From Prochlorococcus sp. AG-442-M23 (GTDB lineage Bacteria; Cyanobacteriota; Cyanobacteriia; PCC-6307; Cyanobiaceae): 64,000 nt of DNA. Positions 32,538 through 42,634 of the stretch are shown in pieces. The position numbers were made by a program, and so were the translations under genes. Below the pieces are notes generated by a model that was not told where the DNA came from, did not search any database, and was given only the letters and a program-made list of their open reading frames with translations. Each line of letters starts with the position of its first letter. Within the stretch, counting starts at the first letter, position 1. The stretch is from positions 104,029-168,028 of the forward strand of contig QCPW01000004.1 in NCBI GenBank assembly GCA_003209655.1, given 5' to 3'.

Positions 32538-33293
32538 ATGTTAATAAAAAAAAATTTCAAAGTATTCAGAGATTATAAAAGTGATTCTCCATCATTTACC
32601 ATCGTTGGGGTTGGCCCAGGAGATCCATCTCTCTTAACAATTGCGGCTGTAGATGCAATCAAAAAAGCAAAAGTTATAGTTTCCCCAGTTTCAGATGATA
32701 ATAAAAAGAGTTTTGCTGCAGAAATAGTCAAAAAATACACCAAATTTAAAAAAAATATATCTATTATTTTCCCAATGGCTAGGAGGGATTATGATCCTGA
32801 TGAAATATGGTCTAATGCTGTAGAGAAAATTGTGAAATTTATAAAAAATGGTGAATCAGTCGTTTTACTTTGTCTTGGAGATACTTCGCTATTTGCAAGC
32901 TCTTCAAATATTTTGAGAAAAATAAAAAATACTTATCCTGAAATCATTACCAAAACTATACCCGGCATTTCTTCTCTCTCAGCAGCAGCAGCCTTGAATG
33001 ATTTTGATTTAGTAAAAAAAGGAGAGACCTTGATAATCAAAGAATGCCCCTCTTCAAATTCAGAATTAACATCCCTTATCAGGGAAAGTGGAGGAAAAAA
33101 AACTGTTTTGGCAATTATGAAAGTTGGTAAAAGATGGAATTTAGTAAGAGAAATCTTAAAAAAAGAAGACATTATCAATAAATCACTTATAGCTTTAAGT
33201 GTTGGTATGCCTAATCAAATTATTCAATATGCATCTCAATATAAAAAGGACTTCATGCCTTATTTCTCTTTGATTTTGATAAGGTTTGACTAA
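32538..33293 (+). CDS. cobI: precorrin-2 C20-methyltransferase
   Basis: A 251 aa SAM-dependent enzyme of the cobalamin corrin pathway: FTIVGVGPGDPSLLTIAAVDAIKKAKVIVSPVS at the start, VVLLCLGDTSLFASS (the LGDP-like loop) and IPGISSLSAAAALNDFDL in the middle. It adds the C20 methyl group to precorrin-2 in B12 (pseudocobalamin) synthesis. Its last base is shared with the next start codon. Confidence 0.9.
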   Translation: MLIKKNFKVFRDYKSDSPSFTIVGVGPGDPSLLTIAAVDAIKKAKVIVSPVSDDNKKSFAAEIVKKYTKFKKNISIIFPMARRDYDPDEIWSNAVEKIVKFIKNGESVVLLCLGDTSLFASSSNILRKIKNTYPEIITKTIPGISSLSAAAALNDFDLVKKGETLIIKECPSSNSELTSLIRESGGKKTVLAIMKVGKRWNLVREILKKEDIINKSLIALSVGMPNQIIQYASQYKKDFMPYFSLILIRFD

Positions 33294-33778
33294 TGAATAA
33301 AAAGGAAAATTTCGAAGGAAAACAACTTACATGGCCAATATCTCGGAAACTATTATATCTCATCCTCGAAGATAAGGTTAGTGATGTTTTTGTTTGCGAA
33401 TTGGTTTGGGAAAGACTTTTTTATACTAGAGGAAGAACTATAAATGATTGGGTTGCCAGTTTAATAACTCCTTCTTATTGGTCAAAAAAATTTGTAAAGG
33501 CTCCTCAAATCATTTCAGATCGAAAAGCATCAGTACATTTAACCCGATCAATACCAAAAGAACATAAGCAGGGATTGAAAAATTTTCTTAATTTTAAAGG
33601 TTATAAGATTAATGAATTGTACCCAAGAAGAACTAGAAGAGCGACCTCAGTAAATTGGTTGATTTATTGGGCTATAGAAAATAATTGTTTCTCAAATGAT
33701 AATGAGATAATCCCAATTCCAAGTTCACCGCCTGTTAATCCAGCAAAAGGACATTTTGGTGATCCAGAAATTAAATAA
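33293..33778 (+). CDS. DUF1823-like conserved cyanobacterial protein
   Basis: A 161 aa soluble protein overlapping cobI by one base. LTWPISRKLLYLILEDKVSDVFVCELVWERLFY and the Arg-rich YPRRTRRATSVNWLIYW segment are its landmarks and agree with my memory of DUF1823. Function unknown. Confidence 0.65.
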   Translation: MNKKENFEGKQLTWPISRKLLYLILEDKVSDVFVCELVWERLFYTRGRTINDWVASLITPSYWSKKFVKAPQIISDRKASVHLTRSIPKEHKQGLKNFLNFKGYKINELYPRRTRRATSVNWLIYWAIENNCFSNDNEIIPIPSSPPVNPAKGHFGDPEIK

Positions 33779-33851
33779 TTTTTTTGAATAAGGTAAATGA
33801 TTCTATTAAAGGTATAGTTGTAATGGATACTACTTTCATTGGAGAGAAGAA

Positions 33852-35228
33852 TTGATTCTTCCTACAATAGCAATTATCGGAAGACCAAATGTTGGGAAAT
33901 CTACCTTGGTGAATCGTCTTTGCCAAAGTAATGATGCAATAGTTTTTGATAGACCTGGTGTTACAAGAGATAGAACTTATCAAAATGCGTCATGGGGAGG
34001 TAAGGAATTTCAAATAGTTGATACTGGAGGTTTAGTTTTTGATGATGATAGTGAATTTCTCCCAGAGATAAGAACACAAGTTTTCTTAGCTTTAGAAGAA
34101 GCTTCACTCGCTTTACTTGTAGTAGATGGCAACCAAGGTGTTACAGATGGTGATTTATCAATAGCAAAATGGCTAAGAAATTCAAGCTGTAAAACAATTG
34201 TTGCTGTTAATAAATGTGAATCTACTACTCTTGGAATCGCTTTAGCTTCTGAGTTCTGGAAACTAGGATTGGGCGAACCTTATCCTGTTTCTGCTATTCA
34301 TGGTTCAGGCACTGGAGATCTTTTAGACCTTGTTATTGATGGCCTTCCTGATGATTTTAATATTGAGGATAATGAAGATAAAATAATGATGTCGATTATT
34401 GGGAGACCAAATGTCGGTAAATCTAGTTTGCTAAATGCTATTTGCGGTGAAAAAAGAGCAATAGTTAGTGATATAAGTGGAACTACAACTGATTCAATCG
34501 ATACTCTTATTAAAAAAGATCATCATCTTTGGAAAATAGTTGATACTGCTGGAATAAGAAGAAAAAAAAATGTAAAGTATGGAACTGAATTTTTTGGGAT
34601 TAATAGAGCCTTTAAATCTATTGATAGAAGTGATGTTTGTGTCTTAGTTATAGATGCTATAGATGGTGTGACTGATCAAGATCAGAAATTGGCAGGGCGC
34701 ATAGAAGAGCAAGGAAGAGCATGTGTTATTGTTGTGAATAAATGGGACCTTGTAGAGAAAAATAGTTCTACAATTTACCAAGTAGAGAAGGAACTTAGAT
34801 CAAAATTATATTTTTTGAATTGGTCAAAAATGATTTTTATATCAGCTTTGACTGGTCAAAGAGTTGAAAATATATTTGAGCATGCTCTTAGTGCTGTAAC
34901 TCAACACAGAATGAGAGTCGCGACATCAGTTTTTAATGAGGTCCTCAAGGAGGCGATTGGATGGAAAAGTCCACCAACTAAGAGGAGTGGGAAACAAGGA
35001 AGACTTTACTATGGTACTCAAGTAAAAAATCAGCCTCCAACCTTTACTCTTTTTGTAAATGACCCCAAATTATTTGGAATCACATATAGAAGATATATTG
35101 AAAAACAGATTAGGGTGAATCTTGGGTTTGAAGGCTCTCCAATATCTTTAATTTGGAGAGGAAAGCAGCAAAGAGACTTAGAAAAGGAGACATCAAAAAA
35201 GAATATTAATATTATTCAAAAGGATTAA
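33852..35228 (+). CDS. der: ribosome biogenesis GTPase Der (EngA)
   Basis: A 458 aa protein with TTG start and two GTPase domains in tandem: [18 protein letters not shown] with NKCE-type site, and [18 protein letters not shown] with NKWD. A KH-like C-terminal domain follows. It is needed for large-subunit ribosome assembly. Overlaps the next start codon (TAATG). Confidence 0.96.
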   Translation: MILPTIAIIGRPNVGKSTLVNRLCQSNDAIVFDRPGVTRDRTYQNASWGGKEFQIVDTGGLVFDDDSEFLPEIRTQVFLALEEASLALLVVDGNQGVTDGDLSIAKWLRNSSCKTIVAVNKCESTTLGIALASEFWKLGLGEPYPVSAIHGSGTGDLLDLVIDGLPDDFNIEDNEDKIMMSIIGRPNVGKSSLLNAICGEKRAIVSDISGTTTDSIDTLIKKDHHLWKIVDTAGIRRKKNVKYGTEFFGINRAFKSIDRSDVCVLVIDAIDGVTDQDQKLAGRIEEQGRACVIVVNKWDLVEKNSSTIYQVEKELRSKLYFLNWSKMIFISALTGQRVENIFEHALSAVTQHRMRVATSVFNEVLKEAIGWKSPPTKRSGKQGRLYYGTQVKNQPPTFTLFVNDPKLFGITYRRYIEKQIRVNLGFEGSPISLIWRGKQQRDLEKETSKKNINIIQKD

Positions 35229-36142
35229 TGAATATTCTTACTAAATTTTCCATTGGACAATATGTTGATGGGAATAGAAGTTGGTTAAGAATTATCGACA
35301 GTAGATTAAAGATAATTGTAGTATTAATTTTTCTGATTACTCCAATCTGGGCAGGGCCATTGTGGAGATTAAGTTTAGTTATTTTTTTGATATTCCTTAC
35401 TTTTATAAGTTTGTTACCCTCAAGGGTTTGGTGGCGATCGCTAGTTTTTCTATTAGGTTTATCATTAATAATTGGATTTTTATCATTAATAGCCTTTTCT
35501 GATATGCAATCTCTTGATGGTCCTATAAGAGATCCGAATGAATTGAATTTAATTTTACAAAGTCAGGAAAAATGGAATATTTTAGAAATTTCATCTAAAA
35601 AAATAGGATTTTTAACGCTTGGTCCTTTTAACATTTCAAGAAAAGCTTTTGAACTAGGTATAAAAACATCTACCTTAATTTTTACTGTGATTCATAGTGT
35701 GAATTTGATGCTCCTAACAACACTACAAGAAGATATAGTTTGGGCATTAAGTTGGTTTATGAATCCTTTGCGAAAAGTTGGATTACCTGTTGATAAATGG
35801 CTTTTTCAATTATTATTAGCTTTGCGATTTATTCCTCTAGTTCAAGAAGAATTCCAGAATTTACTGAAATCAGTATCAGTAAGGTCAATAAATCTTAGAA
35901 GTTTAGGATTTAAAAAATCTATTAATGTTTTTTTAACGATTATTGAAAGATTATTTTTAAATATTTTCTTAAGAATCGATCAAGGGGCTGATTCATTACT
36001 TTCTAAAAAAAATATCCCTATAAGAACTGATAGATTTAAAACTTTTGAGAAGAAAAATTATCTAACTTTTATTTGCAATTCATTATCGATATGTTTTATT
36101 TTCATAGCAATTTTTCTCAGAAAACAGTATGGTGCATTGTAA
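35228..36142 (+). CDS. EcfT/CbiQ-type transporter membrane protein
   Basis: A 304 aa membrane protein with about five helices: SIGQYVDGNRSWLRIIDSRLKIIVVLIFL at the start (the typical 'D-x-R-x-K' region) and an ALRFIPLVQEEFQNLLKSVSVRS coupling motif towards the end. ECF transporters import vitamins or metals with two ABC ATPases, which are not in the window. Co-transcribed with der. Confidence 0.83.
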   Translation: MNILTKFSIGQYVDGNRSWLRIIDSRLKIIVVLIFLITPIWAGPLWRLSLVIFLIFLTFISLLPSRVWWRSLVFLLGLSLIIGFLSLIAFSDMQSLDGPIRDPNELNLILQSQEKWNILEISSKKIGFLTLGPFNISRKAFELGIKTSTLIFTVIHSVNLMLLTTLQEDIVWALSWFMNPLRKVGLPVDKWLFQLLLALRFIPLVQEEFQNLLKSVSVRSINLRSLGFKKSINVFLTIIERLFLNIFLRIDQGADSLLSKKNIPIRTDRFKTFEKKNYLTFICNSLSICFIFIAIFLRKQYGAL

Positions 36143-36160
36143 ATAACATAGTATTTAAGT

Positions 36161-36427
36161 TTGAGTTCAGAGCGTTATTTAAACCATCCAACATTTGGGA
36201 TGCTATATCAAGTTTCTCTAGGGGTTGAGGGAAAGGATATTTATGCTACTTTGTATGCACAAAAAATGTTTTTTTTAGTCGAAATTAAACAACGAGAAGT
36301 TTTTTTTGAAGTTATACCCTATTTAGATGCTCGAAATCAGTCTGAATTAAACTTACAAAGAGCTAAAAGACAAGGATCAGAGGATTTTCCAAAATGGGAG
36401 AATTTATTTAGACAAACTTTTTTATAA
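36161..36427 (+). CDS. pipX: NtcA coactivator PipX
   Basis: TTG-started 88 aa protein: YLNHPTFGMLYQVSLGVEGKDIYATLYAQKMFFLVE is the Tudor-like domain that binds PII (GlnB) or NtcA, and YLDARNQSELNLQRAKRQGS the C-terminal helices. PipX helps NtcA when 2-oxoglutarate is high (nitrogen lack). Next to a YggS-like gene, a pairing conserved in cyanobacteria. Confidence 0.95.
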   Translation: MSSERYLNHPTFGMLYQVSLGVEGKDIYATLYAQKMFFLVEIKQREVFFEVIPYLDARNQSELNLQRAKRQGSEDFPKWENLFRQTFL

Positions 36428-36430
36428 AAT

Positions 36431-37069
36431 TTGGAAATTTCTAATTACTTGCAAATAAAAAAGAAATTACCAATTAACGTAAATTTACTTGCCGTGAGTA
36501 AGGGTTTCGGTAGTCAAGAAATCAAAATTATTAATAATGAAGGTCAAAACGATTTTGGCGAAAGTAGATTTCAAGAAGCTATTGAAAAGAAATTCTTACT
36601 AAAAGATTTTAAAAATATAAAATGGCACTTTATTGGCAGAATTCAGAGTAATAAAATACGCAAAATAGTGCAAAATTTTGAATATATACATTCTGTAGAT
36701 TCATATGAAAAGTTATTAAAAATTTCTAATGTTTCCTTTCAAGAGAGGAAACATCCATTAATAATGTTGCAAGTCAAATTTAGTGATGATCCCAGTAAAG
36801 GAGGTTTTGATCCTAAAATATTGATAGAACAATGGGATCAAATCAAGGAATTTAAAAGTATCAAAATAAAAGGTCTAATGACTATTAACCCAAAAGGTTT
36901 GAGTTCATCCCAAAATATCAAACTATTTCAAAAATGCCGAAACCTTGCAGATTCATTAAAACTTCCTGATTGTTCAATGGGAATGTCGGGAGATTGGAAG
37001 GAAGCTGTAGAGGCAGGTTCTACTTGGTTAAGATTAGGATCAATAATCTTTGGAAAAAGATCATATTAG
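36431..37069 (+). CDS. pipY: PLP homeostasis protein, YggS/PipY
   Basis: A 212 aa alanine racemase-fold protein binding pyridoxal phosphate: VNLLAVSKGF holds the PLP Lys, WHFIGRIQSNKIRKI the next motif, and MGMSGDWKEAVEAGSTWLRLGSIIFG the phosphate cup. It balances B6 and amino acid pools. TTG start 3 bp after pipX, thus the name PipY in cyanobacteria. Confidence 0.93.
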   Translation: MEISNYLQIKKKLPINVNLLAVSKGFGSQEIKIINNEGQNDFGESRFQEAIEKKFLLKDFKNIKWHFIGRIQSNKIRKIVQNFEYIHSVDSYEKLLKISNVSFQERKHPLIMLQVKFSDDPSKGGFDPKILIEQWDQIKEFKSIKIKGLMTINPKGLSSSQNIKLFQKCRNLADSLKLPDCSMGMSGDWKEAVEAGSTWLRLGSIIFGKRSY

Positions 37070-37227
37070 TAAGTAATTAATTATTTTTTATAAAAAACTT
37101 GTTTTTAAACTTGCGGTAAACTATAACTAACGTTATTTAAGTATAGGTAGTTTATTCATTCATAAAGATGGGTTTATTACTTAAGGTTTCTTTGGCCTTA
37201 GTTATCAATTTCAAGAGGATTTAAAAG

Positions 37228-37803
37228 GTGTCACTTATTTCTAGATTAAAGGCAGTTGTTGCTGGTGATGATTATTTGGATGATGACTTCGATGAGTTAG
37301 ATTATGCATCAGAGGATGAATTAAATGGTCTAAATGATTTAAAACAAAATCAAAAAAATTCTAATGCCCTTTCAAACTCAAATCCATTTGAATTTATGAA
37401 TAAAAATAGATCATCAAATGTGGTCGGAATGCCTGGCATCTCTAATTTATCTTCTGAGGTAAATTTGATGGAACCCAGAAGCTTTGATGAAATGCCTCAG
37501 GCCATACAGGCATTAAGAGAAAGAAAGACTGTAATTCTTAATTTAACAATGATGGATCCTGATCAAGCACAAAGAGCTGTTGATTTTGTTGCAGGAGGTA
37601 CATATGCAATAGATGGTCATCAAGAGAGAGTTGGAGAAAGCATTTTTCTTTTTGCTCCTAGTTGCGTAAACGTAACTAGTTCTTTGCCAGAAGAAGCTTC
37701 TCCTTCTAATGTTTCTAGCAAAAAGAAATATCCATATAATCTAGAAACTAATACAACTCCAGAACCAGCTTGGGGCGAATCTAAATTATCCGCTTATTCT
37801 TAA
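37228..37803 (+). CDS. sepF: cell division protein SepF
   Basis: GTG-started 191 aa protein with a disordered acidic middle and the SepF domain at about residues 80-155 ([47 protein letters not shown]). SepF bundles FtsZ filaments and ties the ring to the membrane. Ahead of proC, as commonly seen in cyanobacteria. Confidence 0.93.
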   Translation: MSLISRLKAVVAGDDYLDDDFDELDYASEDELNGLNDLKQNQKNSNALSNSNPFEFMNKNRSSNVVGMPGISNLSSEVNLMEPRSFDEMPQAIQALRERKTVILNLTMMDPDQAQRAVDFVAGGTYAIDGHQERVGESIFLFAPSCVNVTSSLPEEASPSNVSSKKKYPYNLETNTTPEPAWGESKLSAYS

Positions 37804-37810
37804 TTAATCT

Positions 37811-38626
37811 GTGCCTAGAAAAATCGCAGTCATTGGTTTTGGAAATATTGCAAAAGCTATTATCACACCCTTATTTGATAAAAAGTTATTAGATCCCAGG
37901 GATGTTTATTGCTTAGTAAATACAAAAAAAAGTTTGGAGAGCATTAGAAAAAACTATAAATATGATATTAATATTTTTCAGTCAAACTGCAAAGATTCAG
38001 GGATTATCTGGGATTGCGAAGTTAAGCTTCTATCTGTTAAACCTCAGCAACTAAAAAATATAACTGTAATAGAAAAAAATTCTAATAATAATAGAAATTT
38101 ATTGGTTTCTATTTTGGCTGGTGTTTCTTTAGAGAAACTTATCAGAACATTCCCAAATCATAAATGCGTAAGGGTCGTTACTAATATTCCCATAACAATT
38201 GGAAAAGGTTTAACTGGAATTGCCTGGGGAGATGAAACAACAGCAGATCAGAAACAATTTACAAAAAGATTTTTTGAAAGTTCTAGTAAAATTTATGAAT
38301 TTTCTGAGGATTTGCTTGATATTTTTTTAGCATTAACGTCTTCAGGCCCAGCGATAATTGCATTGATTATTGAAGCTTTAAGTGACGGTGGTTTGACTGG
38401 TGGATTGCAAAAAAAACTTTCGGAAGAACTCGTAATGGAGATGATTTCAGGTACTATTAGTTTAATAAAAGATACTAATATAACAACTGCTGAGCTTAAG
38501 AATATGGTAACTTCCCCTGGGGGTACAACAATATCCGCGCTAAGGGTTTTAGAAAACAAGAGTTTAAGATCTGCTTTAATTGAAGCAGTAGTTTCTGCAA
38601 GTATTCGTAGTAAAGAATTTCATTAA
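37811..38626 (+). CDS. proC: pyrroline-5-carboxylate reductase
   Basis: GTG-started 271 aa enzyme for the last step of proline synthesis with NADPH. IAVIGFGNIAKAII is the dinucleotide site; TSSGPAIIALIIEALSDGG and VTSPGGTTISALRVLE form the substrate pocket. The reverse-strand ORF 38293-38559 is a shadow. Confidence 0.95.
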   Translation: MPRKIAVIGFGNIAKAIITPLFDKKLLDPRDVYCLVNTKKSLESIRKNYKYDINIFQSNCKDSGIIWDCEVKLLSVKPQQLKNITVIEKNSNNNRNLLVSILAGVSLEKLIRTFPNHKCVRVVTNIPITIGKGLTGIAWGDETTADQKQFTKRFFESSSKIYEFSEDLLDIFLALTSSGPAIIALIIEALSDGGLTGGLQKKLSEELVMEMISGTISLIKDTNITTAELKNMVTSPGGTTISALRVLENKSLRSALIEAVVSASIRSKEFH

Positions 38627-38629
38627 ATA

Positions 38630-39790
38630 TTAAATACTCTTTAAAACATCTAAATAAAGTTCTTCCAAAGCTTCAATGTTTTTTTTGATTGTATATCTTT
38701 TTAATACTCTTGCACGTCCTTTTGCTCCTAGAGCCTTTGTAAATGAGGGATGATCTATCAAAATTGGAATTATAGTTTTTAATTGAGTTACAACATTATC
38801 AGTAGATATTACAATTCCAGCTCCATTTTCTATAACTTCACGATCAGCTCCAGCATCAGTTGCAACACATGCCGTTCCCGTAGACATCGCCTCTAAAAGA
38901 GATAAAGAAAGTCCCTCTACTAAACTTGGTAGAAAAAATACCTCTGCGATTTGCATAATTGCTACTCTAGTTTCTAAATCTATTTCTGATCCCCACCAAA
39001 TTAATTTATCTTTGCCTAGGTTAGAAAAACTATTTTCAAGAGTTGGCTTCATTGGACCGTCTCCAACAATTACAAGTTTGCAGTTATTAGTTTTTGTTTG
39101 ACGCCAAGATTTTAAAAGTGCTTCAATATTTTTTTCATTTGCAATCCTTCCCATATATAAAAAGATTCTTTCATTTCCAAGTTTGTTTTTTACCTGATCA
39201 TATTTTTTACTTTTTTCGCAAAAAGGTTTCCAAATATTTTCATCAACGCCGTTTGGAATAATTATTTGTTTTTCTTTAGGTACTCCTAATTTCTCAAGAA
39301 CATTTTTTTGAGGTTCAGAAAAAATAATTATTTTATCGAACTTTGCTAAAGAGGGAGCATAAAGTTGATAGGTTAATTGTTGAGTGCTCGCAGTTAGATT
39401 TCTATTTTTTGCATCAAATGGTGGATGAAATGTTCCTATAAGAGGAACATTAATTTCATTACAAAGCTCTGGAAGTCTAAAGTCTAAAGGAGATAGAGTT
39501 AGGCTTGCATGTACTATGTCAGGTTTTAGTCTTTCCAATGATAGCCTTAGCTCTTTTTCTGCCCTTGGCGAGGGTATTGTATAAACTTGAGATTTAATTA
39601 AATATGGGAGACTTACATCAGGATCATTTGCAAGAAATAATGGGTTTGATGAATTTGAACTAGAGGGATTGTCGAAATGAATAAAACTAATTTTATGCCC
39701 TCTGGCCTTTAATTCCTTAGTAGTTGAATTACCGTAAGTTACATTTCCACAAAAAGGGGATTTTTTTCCCAACCAGGCAACATGAACCAC
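38630..39790 (-). CDS. family 4 glycosyltransferase
   Basis: GTG-started 386 aa GT-B enzyme: SPFCGNVTYGNSTTKELKARGH (start), PNGVDENIWKPF, LYMGRIANEKNIEALLKSW and VFFLPSLVEGLSLSLLEAMSTGTACVATDAGA, with the EGLSLSLLEAM donor-binding motif. It may add sugars to a lipid or glycan. Its position ahead of recO on the same strand is typical for cyanobacteria, but the substrate is not known to me. Confidence 0.88.
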   Translation of the reverse strand: MVHVAWLGKKSPFCGNVTYGNSTTKELKARGHKISFIHFDNPSSSNSSNPLFLANDPDVSLPYLIKSQVYTIPSPRAEKELRLSLERLKPDIVHASLTLSPLDFRLPELCNEINVPLIGTFHPPFDAKNRNLTASTQQLTYQLYAPSLAKFDKIIIFSEPQKNVLEKLGVPKEKQIIIPNGVDENIWKPFCEKSKKYDQVKNKLGNERIFLYMGRIANEKNIEALLKSWRQTKTNNCKLVIVGDGPMKPTLENSFSNLGKDKLIWWGSEIDLETRVAIMQIAEVFFLPSLVEGLSLSLLEAMSTGTACVATDAGADREVIENGAGIVISTDNVVTQLKTIIPILIDHPSFTKALGAKGRARVLKRYTIKKNIEALEELYLDVLKSI

Positions 39791-39874
39791 AATAATTGAA
39801 TTAACTATTTATTAAGTTAACAGGCAAAGGTGTCATGATCATATTTTTAAGATTTTAAATGCTTCATGAAAATG

Positions 39875-40660
39875 CTAATTATATATTTCTCTCAACATTT
39901 TTAGTGAAGATAGATCCTTCTCTAATTGAGTAGAGATCCATGTCTCAATAATGAATAATATTTTAAGCCAGACTTTTTTTGGACCCAACAACTCTCCATT
40001 AGATTTTATTGGTAATTCTGGGAAAAGAAGTCTCTGTAATAGAGCAACTTCAGATGCATTTATTTTTAGATTACTTTGAGGATCTTCTATGGGTGAAAAC
40101 CCTTCACTTGGCAAATAATGACAACTCCATTCCCAATTTCCTAAAGGTGGAATAATAGGTTCTCCAGTTTTACAGCAATGATGAATTGGTAAATTAATAC
40201 CCCCGATGGCTAAAAGATGGATTAAAGATTGAATACTCATTGAGAGCATTTTAATATCTTCTTCTTGAGTCTCTTTATATAGATAAATCCTATCAAGATG
40301 TGCAAGAACACAAGATAAATAGTCTTGTTGCTTGTCATTATTACCTACTAATAAAAATGTTAATTCAGTTATAGCTTGTGCGGCTGCAAGACATTCAATA
40401 TTTTTCCCTAGACCAGAATAGCTTTTTAAAATTTTAATTTGACGTACAGATTTAAGATTTCTTTTCCCAAAAATCTGTAGACTTAAATATGTTAAAGGAG
40501 TAGCTGCGGCAAGACTACTTTTGGGACGCCTAGCACCAGGTACCGCTAATCTAACAATCCCTTGCTCATCGGTAAGGACAGTTATTAATCTATCATTCTC
40601 GCCTAATGGGGAAGCTTTAATACAGAGACCTTTTAGTCTGCACTCACCAGAACCAGACAT
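39875..40660 (-). CDS. recO: DNA repair protein RecO
   Basis: A 261 aa protein: OB-fold start (LKGLCIKASPLGENDRLITVLTDEQGIVRLAVPGARRPKSSL), helical middle, and HHCCKTGEP with the zinc-like cysteines. RecO loads RecA on SSB-covered DNA with RecR. Starts one base after the DeoC-like gene ends, so co-transcribed. Confidence 0.9.
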   Translation of the reverse strand: MSGSGECRLKGLCIKASPLGENDRLITVLTDEQGIVRLAVPGARRPKSSLAAATPLTYLSLQIFGKRNLKSVRQIKILKSYSGLGKNIECLAAAQAITELTFLLVGNNDKQQDYLSCVLAHLDRIYLYKETQEEDIKMLSMSIQSLIHLLAIGGINLPIHHCCKTGEPIIPPLGNWEWSCHYLPSEGFSPIEDPQSNLKINASEVALLQRLLFPELPIKSNGELLGPKKVWLKILFIIETWISTQLEKDLSSLKMLREIYN

Positions 40661-41320
40661 TTAAATAACGTTTACTTCTTCAAAAATTTCACAAAAATTG
40701 GAAGTCCCCACGCAACTAATTCCATTATCAAACAAATCAATTACTTGAGTCAGTTTTTTTATGCCACCTACAATTTTGATTTGATTTTGTGAGCCTATTA
40801 TTTTTAGTATTTTGGGAATATCATTGGATGTAAGAGGAGACCCAAACCCGTCCCCGAATTGAAAATTTTTTATTCCTAATTCCAAACATATTTCTATCGC
40901 ATTAATAAAAACTTCTTCTTGTAGTTTTGATTTATTTATGATTATTGAAACTGGTAATCCAGATGATTTAACTTGCTCAATTTCAGCAGCGAAAGTTTCT
41001 AAATTTCTTTTGGATAAATTGATAAAGTTTGGGATATATTCAATTCCTTTAGCACCCTTATCTTTTGCAAAACAAACTAATTCCTCAATAAATGAAACTG
41101 GTAAATCTGCTAAAGGGTAAGAAATAAGTGCGTTTATATCCGCACTGTAATTACCCAAACAGTTTTTAAGATCAGTTAAATAATTTAGTGAAGTAGAAAT
41201 ATTTTTGATATTGTATTTTCTTATTAAATCGCAATTCACACAGAAATCTTCCCAGGATAGATAAGGGTTAATAATAATCGCATGAATTTTCTCGTTTAAT
41301 TCATATTCAATATTAGGCAT
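40661..41320 (-). CDS. DeoC-like aldolase-family protein, catalytic Lys unclear
   Basis: A 219 aa TIM-barrel protein resembling deoxyribose-phosphate aldolase by length, position before recO and the KIVGGIKK segment (family KxxGGI). The Schiff-base segment, normally VKTSTGFG, reads NFQFGDGFG here: the catalytic Lys aligns with Gln. The D-x-V-x-N-type motif is also altered (IEYIPNFI). It may be inactive as an aldolase or have another role. Overlaps no gene; close to hpf on the same strand. Confidence 0.7.
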   Translation of the reverse strand: MPNIEYELNEKIHAIIINPYLSWEDFCVNCDLIRKYNIKNISTSLNYLTDLKNCLGNYSADINALISYPLADLPVSFIEELVCFAKDKGAKGIEYIPNFINLSKRNLETFAAEIEQVKSSGLPVSIIINKSKLQEEVFINAIEICLELGIKNFQFGDGFGSPLTSNDIPKILKIIGSQNQIKIVGGIKKLTQVIDLFDNGISCVGTSNFCEIFEEVNVI

Positions 41321-41327
41321 TTAAAAC

Positions 41328-41912
41328 TTATTTAGATTGAATCAGTCCATAACCTCCATGATTCCTTTTATATATAACTTGAAGCTCATTATTTTTCTTG
41401 TTTCGAAAAACATAAAAATCATGATCAATTAGATCTAATTGTTTTCTTGCTTCGTCTGATGAAATTGGAGTCATTTCAAAGTATTTATTTTTAATAGATG
41501 GCTCAGGCAGACTTGCTTCAGTTCCTTCTTTAAATAAAGCTTTTTCTAAAAAACTTGATTCCATACTTTCATTTGGTAAAGAATCTTTATTTTTAAAATA
41601 TTTATTATGAATTGTTTTATTGTTTCTTTCTTTGTATTTACGTAATTTTCTACAAAGTTTATTTGAAACTAAATCTATGCTTGAGTATAGATTTTCAGTT
41701 TTTTCTTCAGCTCTAATTATGGTACCATTTGCAAAAATAGTAACTTCTGCAGTTTGGAAAGAGACTCTTGGGTTCTTTTCAATTGAAAGGTGTATGTCAG
41801 CTTCTTTAACGATATCCTTATAGTGATGCGTTGCTTTTTCTATCTTTGCCTCAGTATATTCTTTTAATGCTCCAGTGAGCTCAAGATTCTTTCCATGGAT
41901 TAAAATTTTCAT
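41328..41912 (-). CDS. hpf: long ribosome hibernation promoting factor (LrtA-type)
   Basis: A 194 aa protein with an N-terminal S30AE domain (KILIHGKNLELTGALKEYTEAKIEKATHHYKDIVKEADIHLSIEKN) and a C-terminal dimerisation domain (MTPISSDEARKQLDLIDHDFYVFRNKKNNELQVIYKRNHGGYGLI). It pairs 70S ribosomes at rest or in darkness. In cyanobacteria the gene is known as light-repressed transcript A. Well supported by length and both domains. Confidence 0.93.
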   Translation of the reverse strand: MKILIHGKNLELTGALKEYTEAKIEKATHHYKDIVKEADIHLSIEKNPRVSFQTAEVTIFANGTIIRAEEKTENLYSSIDLVSNKLCRKLRKYKERNNKTIHNKYFKNKDSLPNESMESSFLEKALFKEGTEASLPEPSIKNKYFEMTPISSDEARKQLDLIDHDFYVFRNKKNNELQVIYKRNHGGYGLIQSK

Positions 41913-41956
41913 AACAAATCTAAAAATATTTACTTACTTTCTAAATCTACTTAAAT

Positions 41957-42607
41957 ATGGATAATAGAACAGCAATAATTAAACAACCTGATAATATTTC
42001 TTCTTTTAATGATGTTTACAAATTACAAAAAGAATATCAGGAAGCATTGATTTTAGATAATTCTAACCCTGATTTTATTTGGATAGGGGAGCATCAACTC
42101 TGTTATACGTTAGGTAGAGGATCTAATTACGATAATTTACTATTTTCTTTGGATGATGATAAATATGATGTTTTTAAGATTAATAGAGGTGGTGAGGTTA
42201 CTTGTCATATGCCTGGACAATTAGTAACTTACTTGGTGTTAGATTTGAAAAATTTTAATAAAGATTTAAATTGGTATTTAAGAAAAATTGAAGAAATCAT
42301 TATAAAAATTATTGGAACTTTTAATATAGATTGTAAATCTAGAAAAGGTTTTACTGGTGTTTGGATAGGAAATAAGAAAATTGCTTCAATTGGAATTGGT
42401 TGTAAAAGATGGATAACGATAAACGGATTTTCAATCAATGTTGACTGCGAACTAGAAAACTTTAATAGAATTAATCCTTGCGGAATAAAGGATTGTTTTA
42501 TGGCAAATATGATTGATTACAACAAAAATTTAAATATTCAAGAAGTCAAGAGAATTGTTAAAAAAATCATTCAGGAAGAATTTAATTTTGATTTTGTATC
42601 AAAATAG
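41957..42607 (+). CDS. lipB: octanoyl transferase LipB
   Basis: A 216 aa enzyme that moves octanoyl groups from ACP to lipoyl domains. [22 protein letters not shown] is the signature; the Lys of [11 protein letters not shown] and the Cys of RINPCGI are the catalytic pair. One target, the PDH E2 lipoyl domain, is coded 2.7 kb downstream. Confidence 0.94.
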   Translation: MDNRTAIIKQPDNISSFNDVYKLQKEYQEALILDNSNPDFIWIGEHQLCYTLGRGSNYDNLLFSLDDDKYDVFKINRGGEVTCHMPGQLVTYLVLDLKNFNKDLNWYLRKIEEIIIKIIGTFNIDCKSRKGFTGVWIGNKKIASIGIGCKRWITINGFSINVDCELENFNRINPCGIKDCFMANMIDYNKNLNIQEVKRIVKKIIQEEFNFDFVSK

Positions 42608-42634
42608 AAATTAAAATTTCAAAATTGATTTAAT

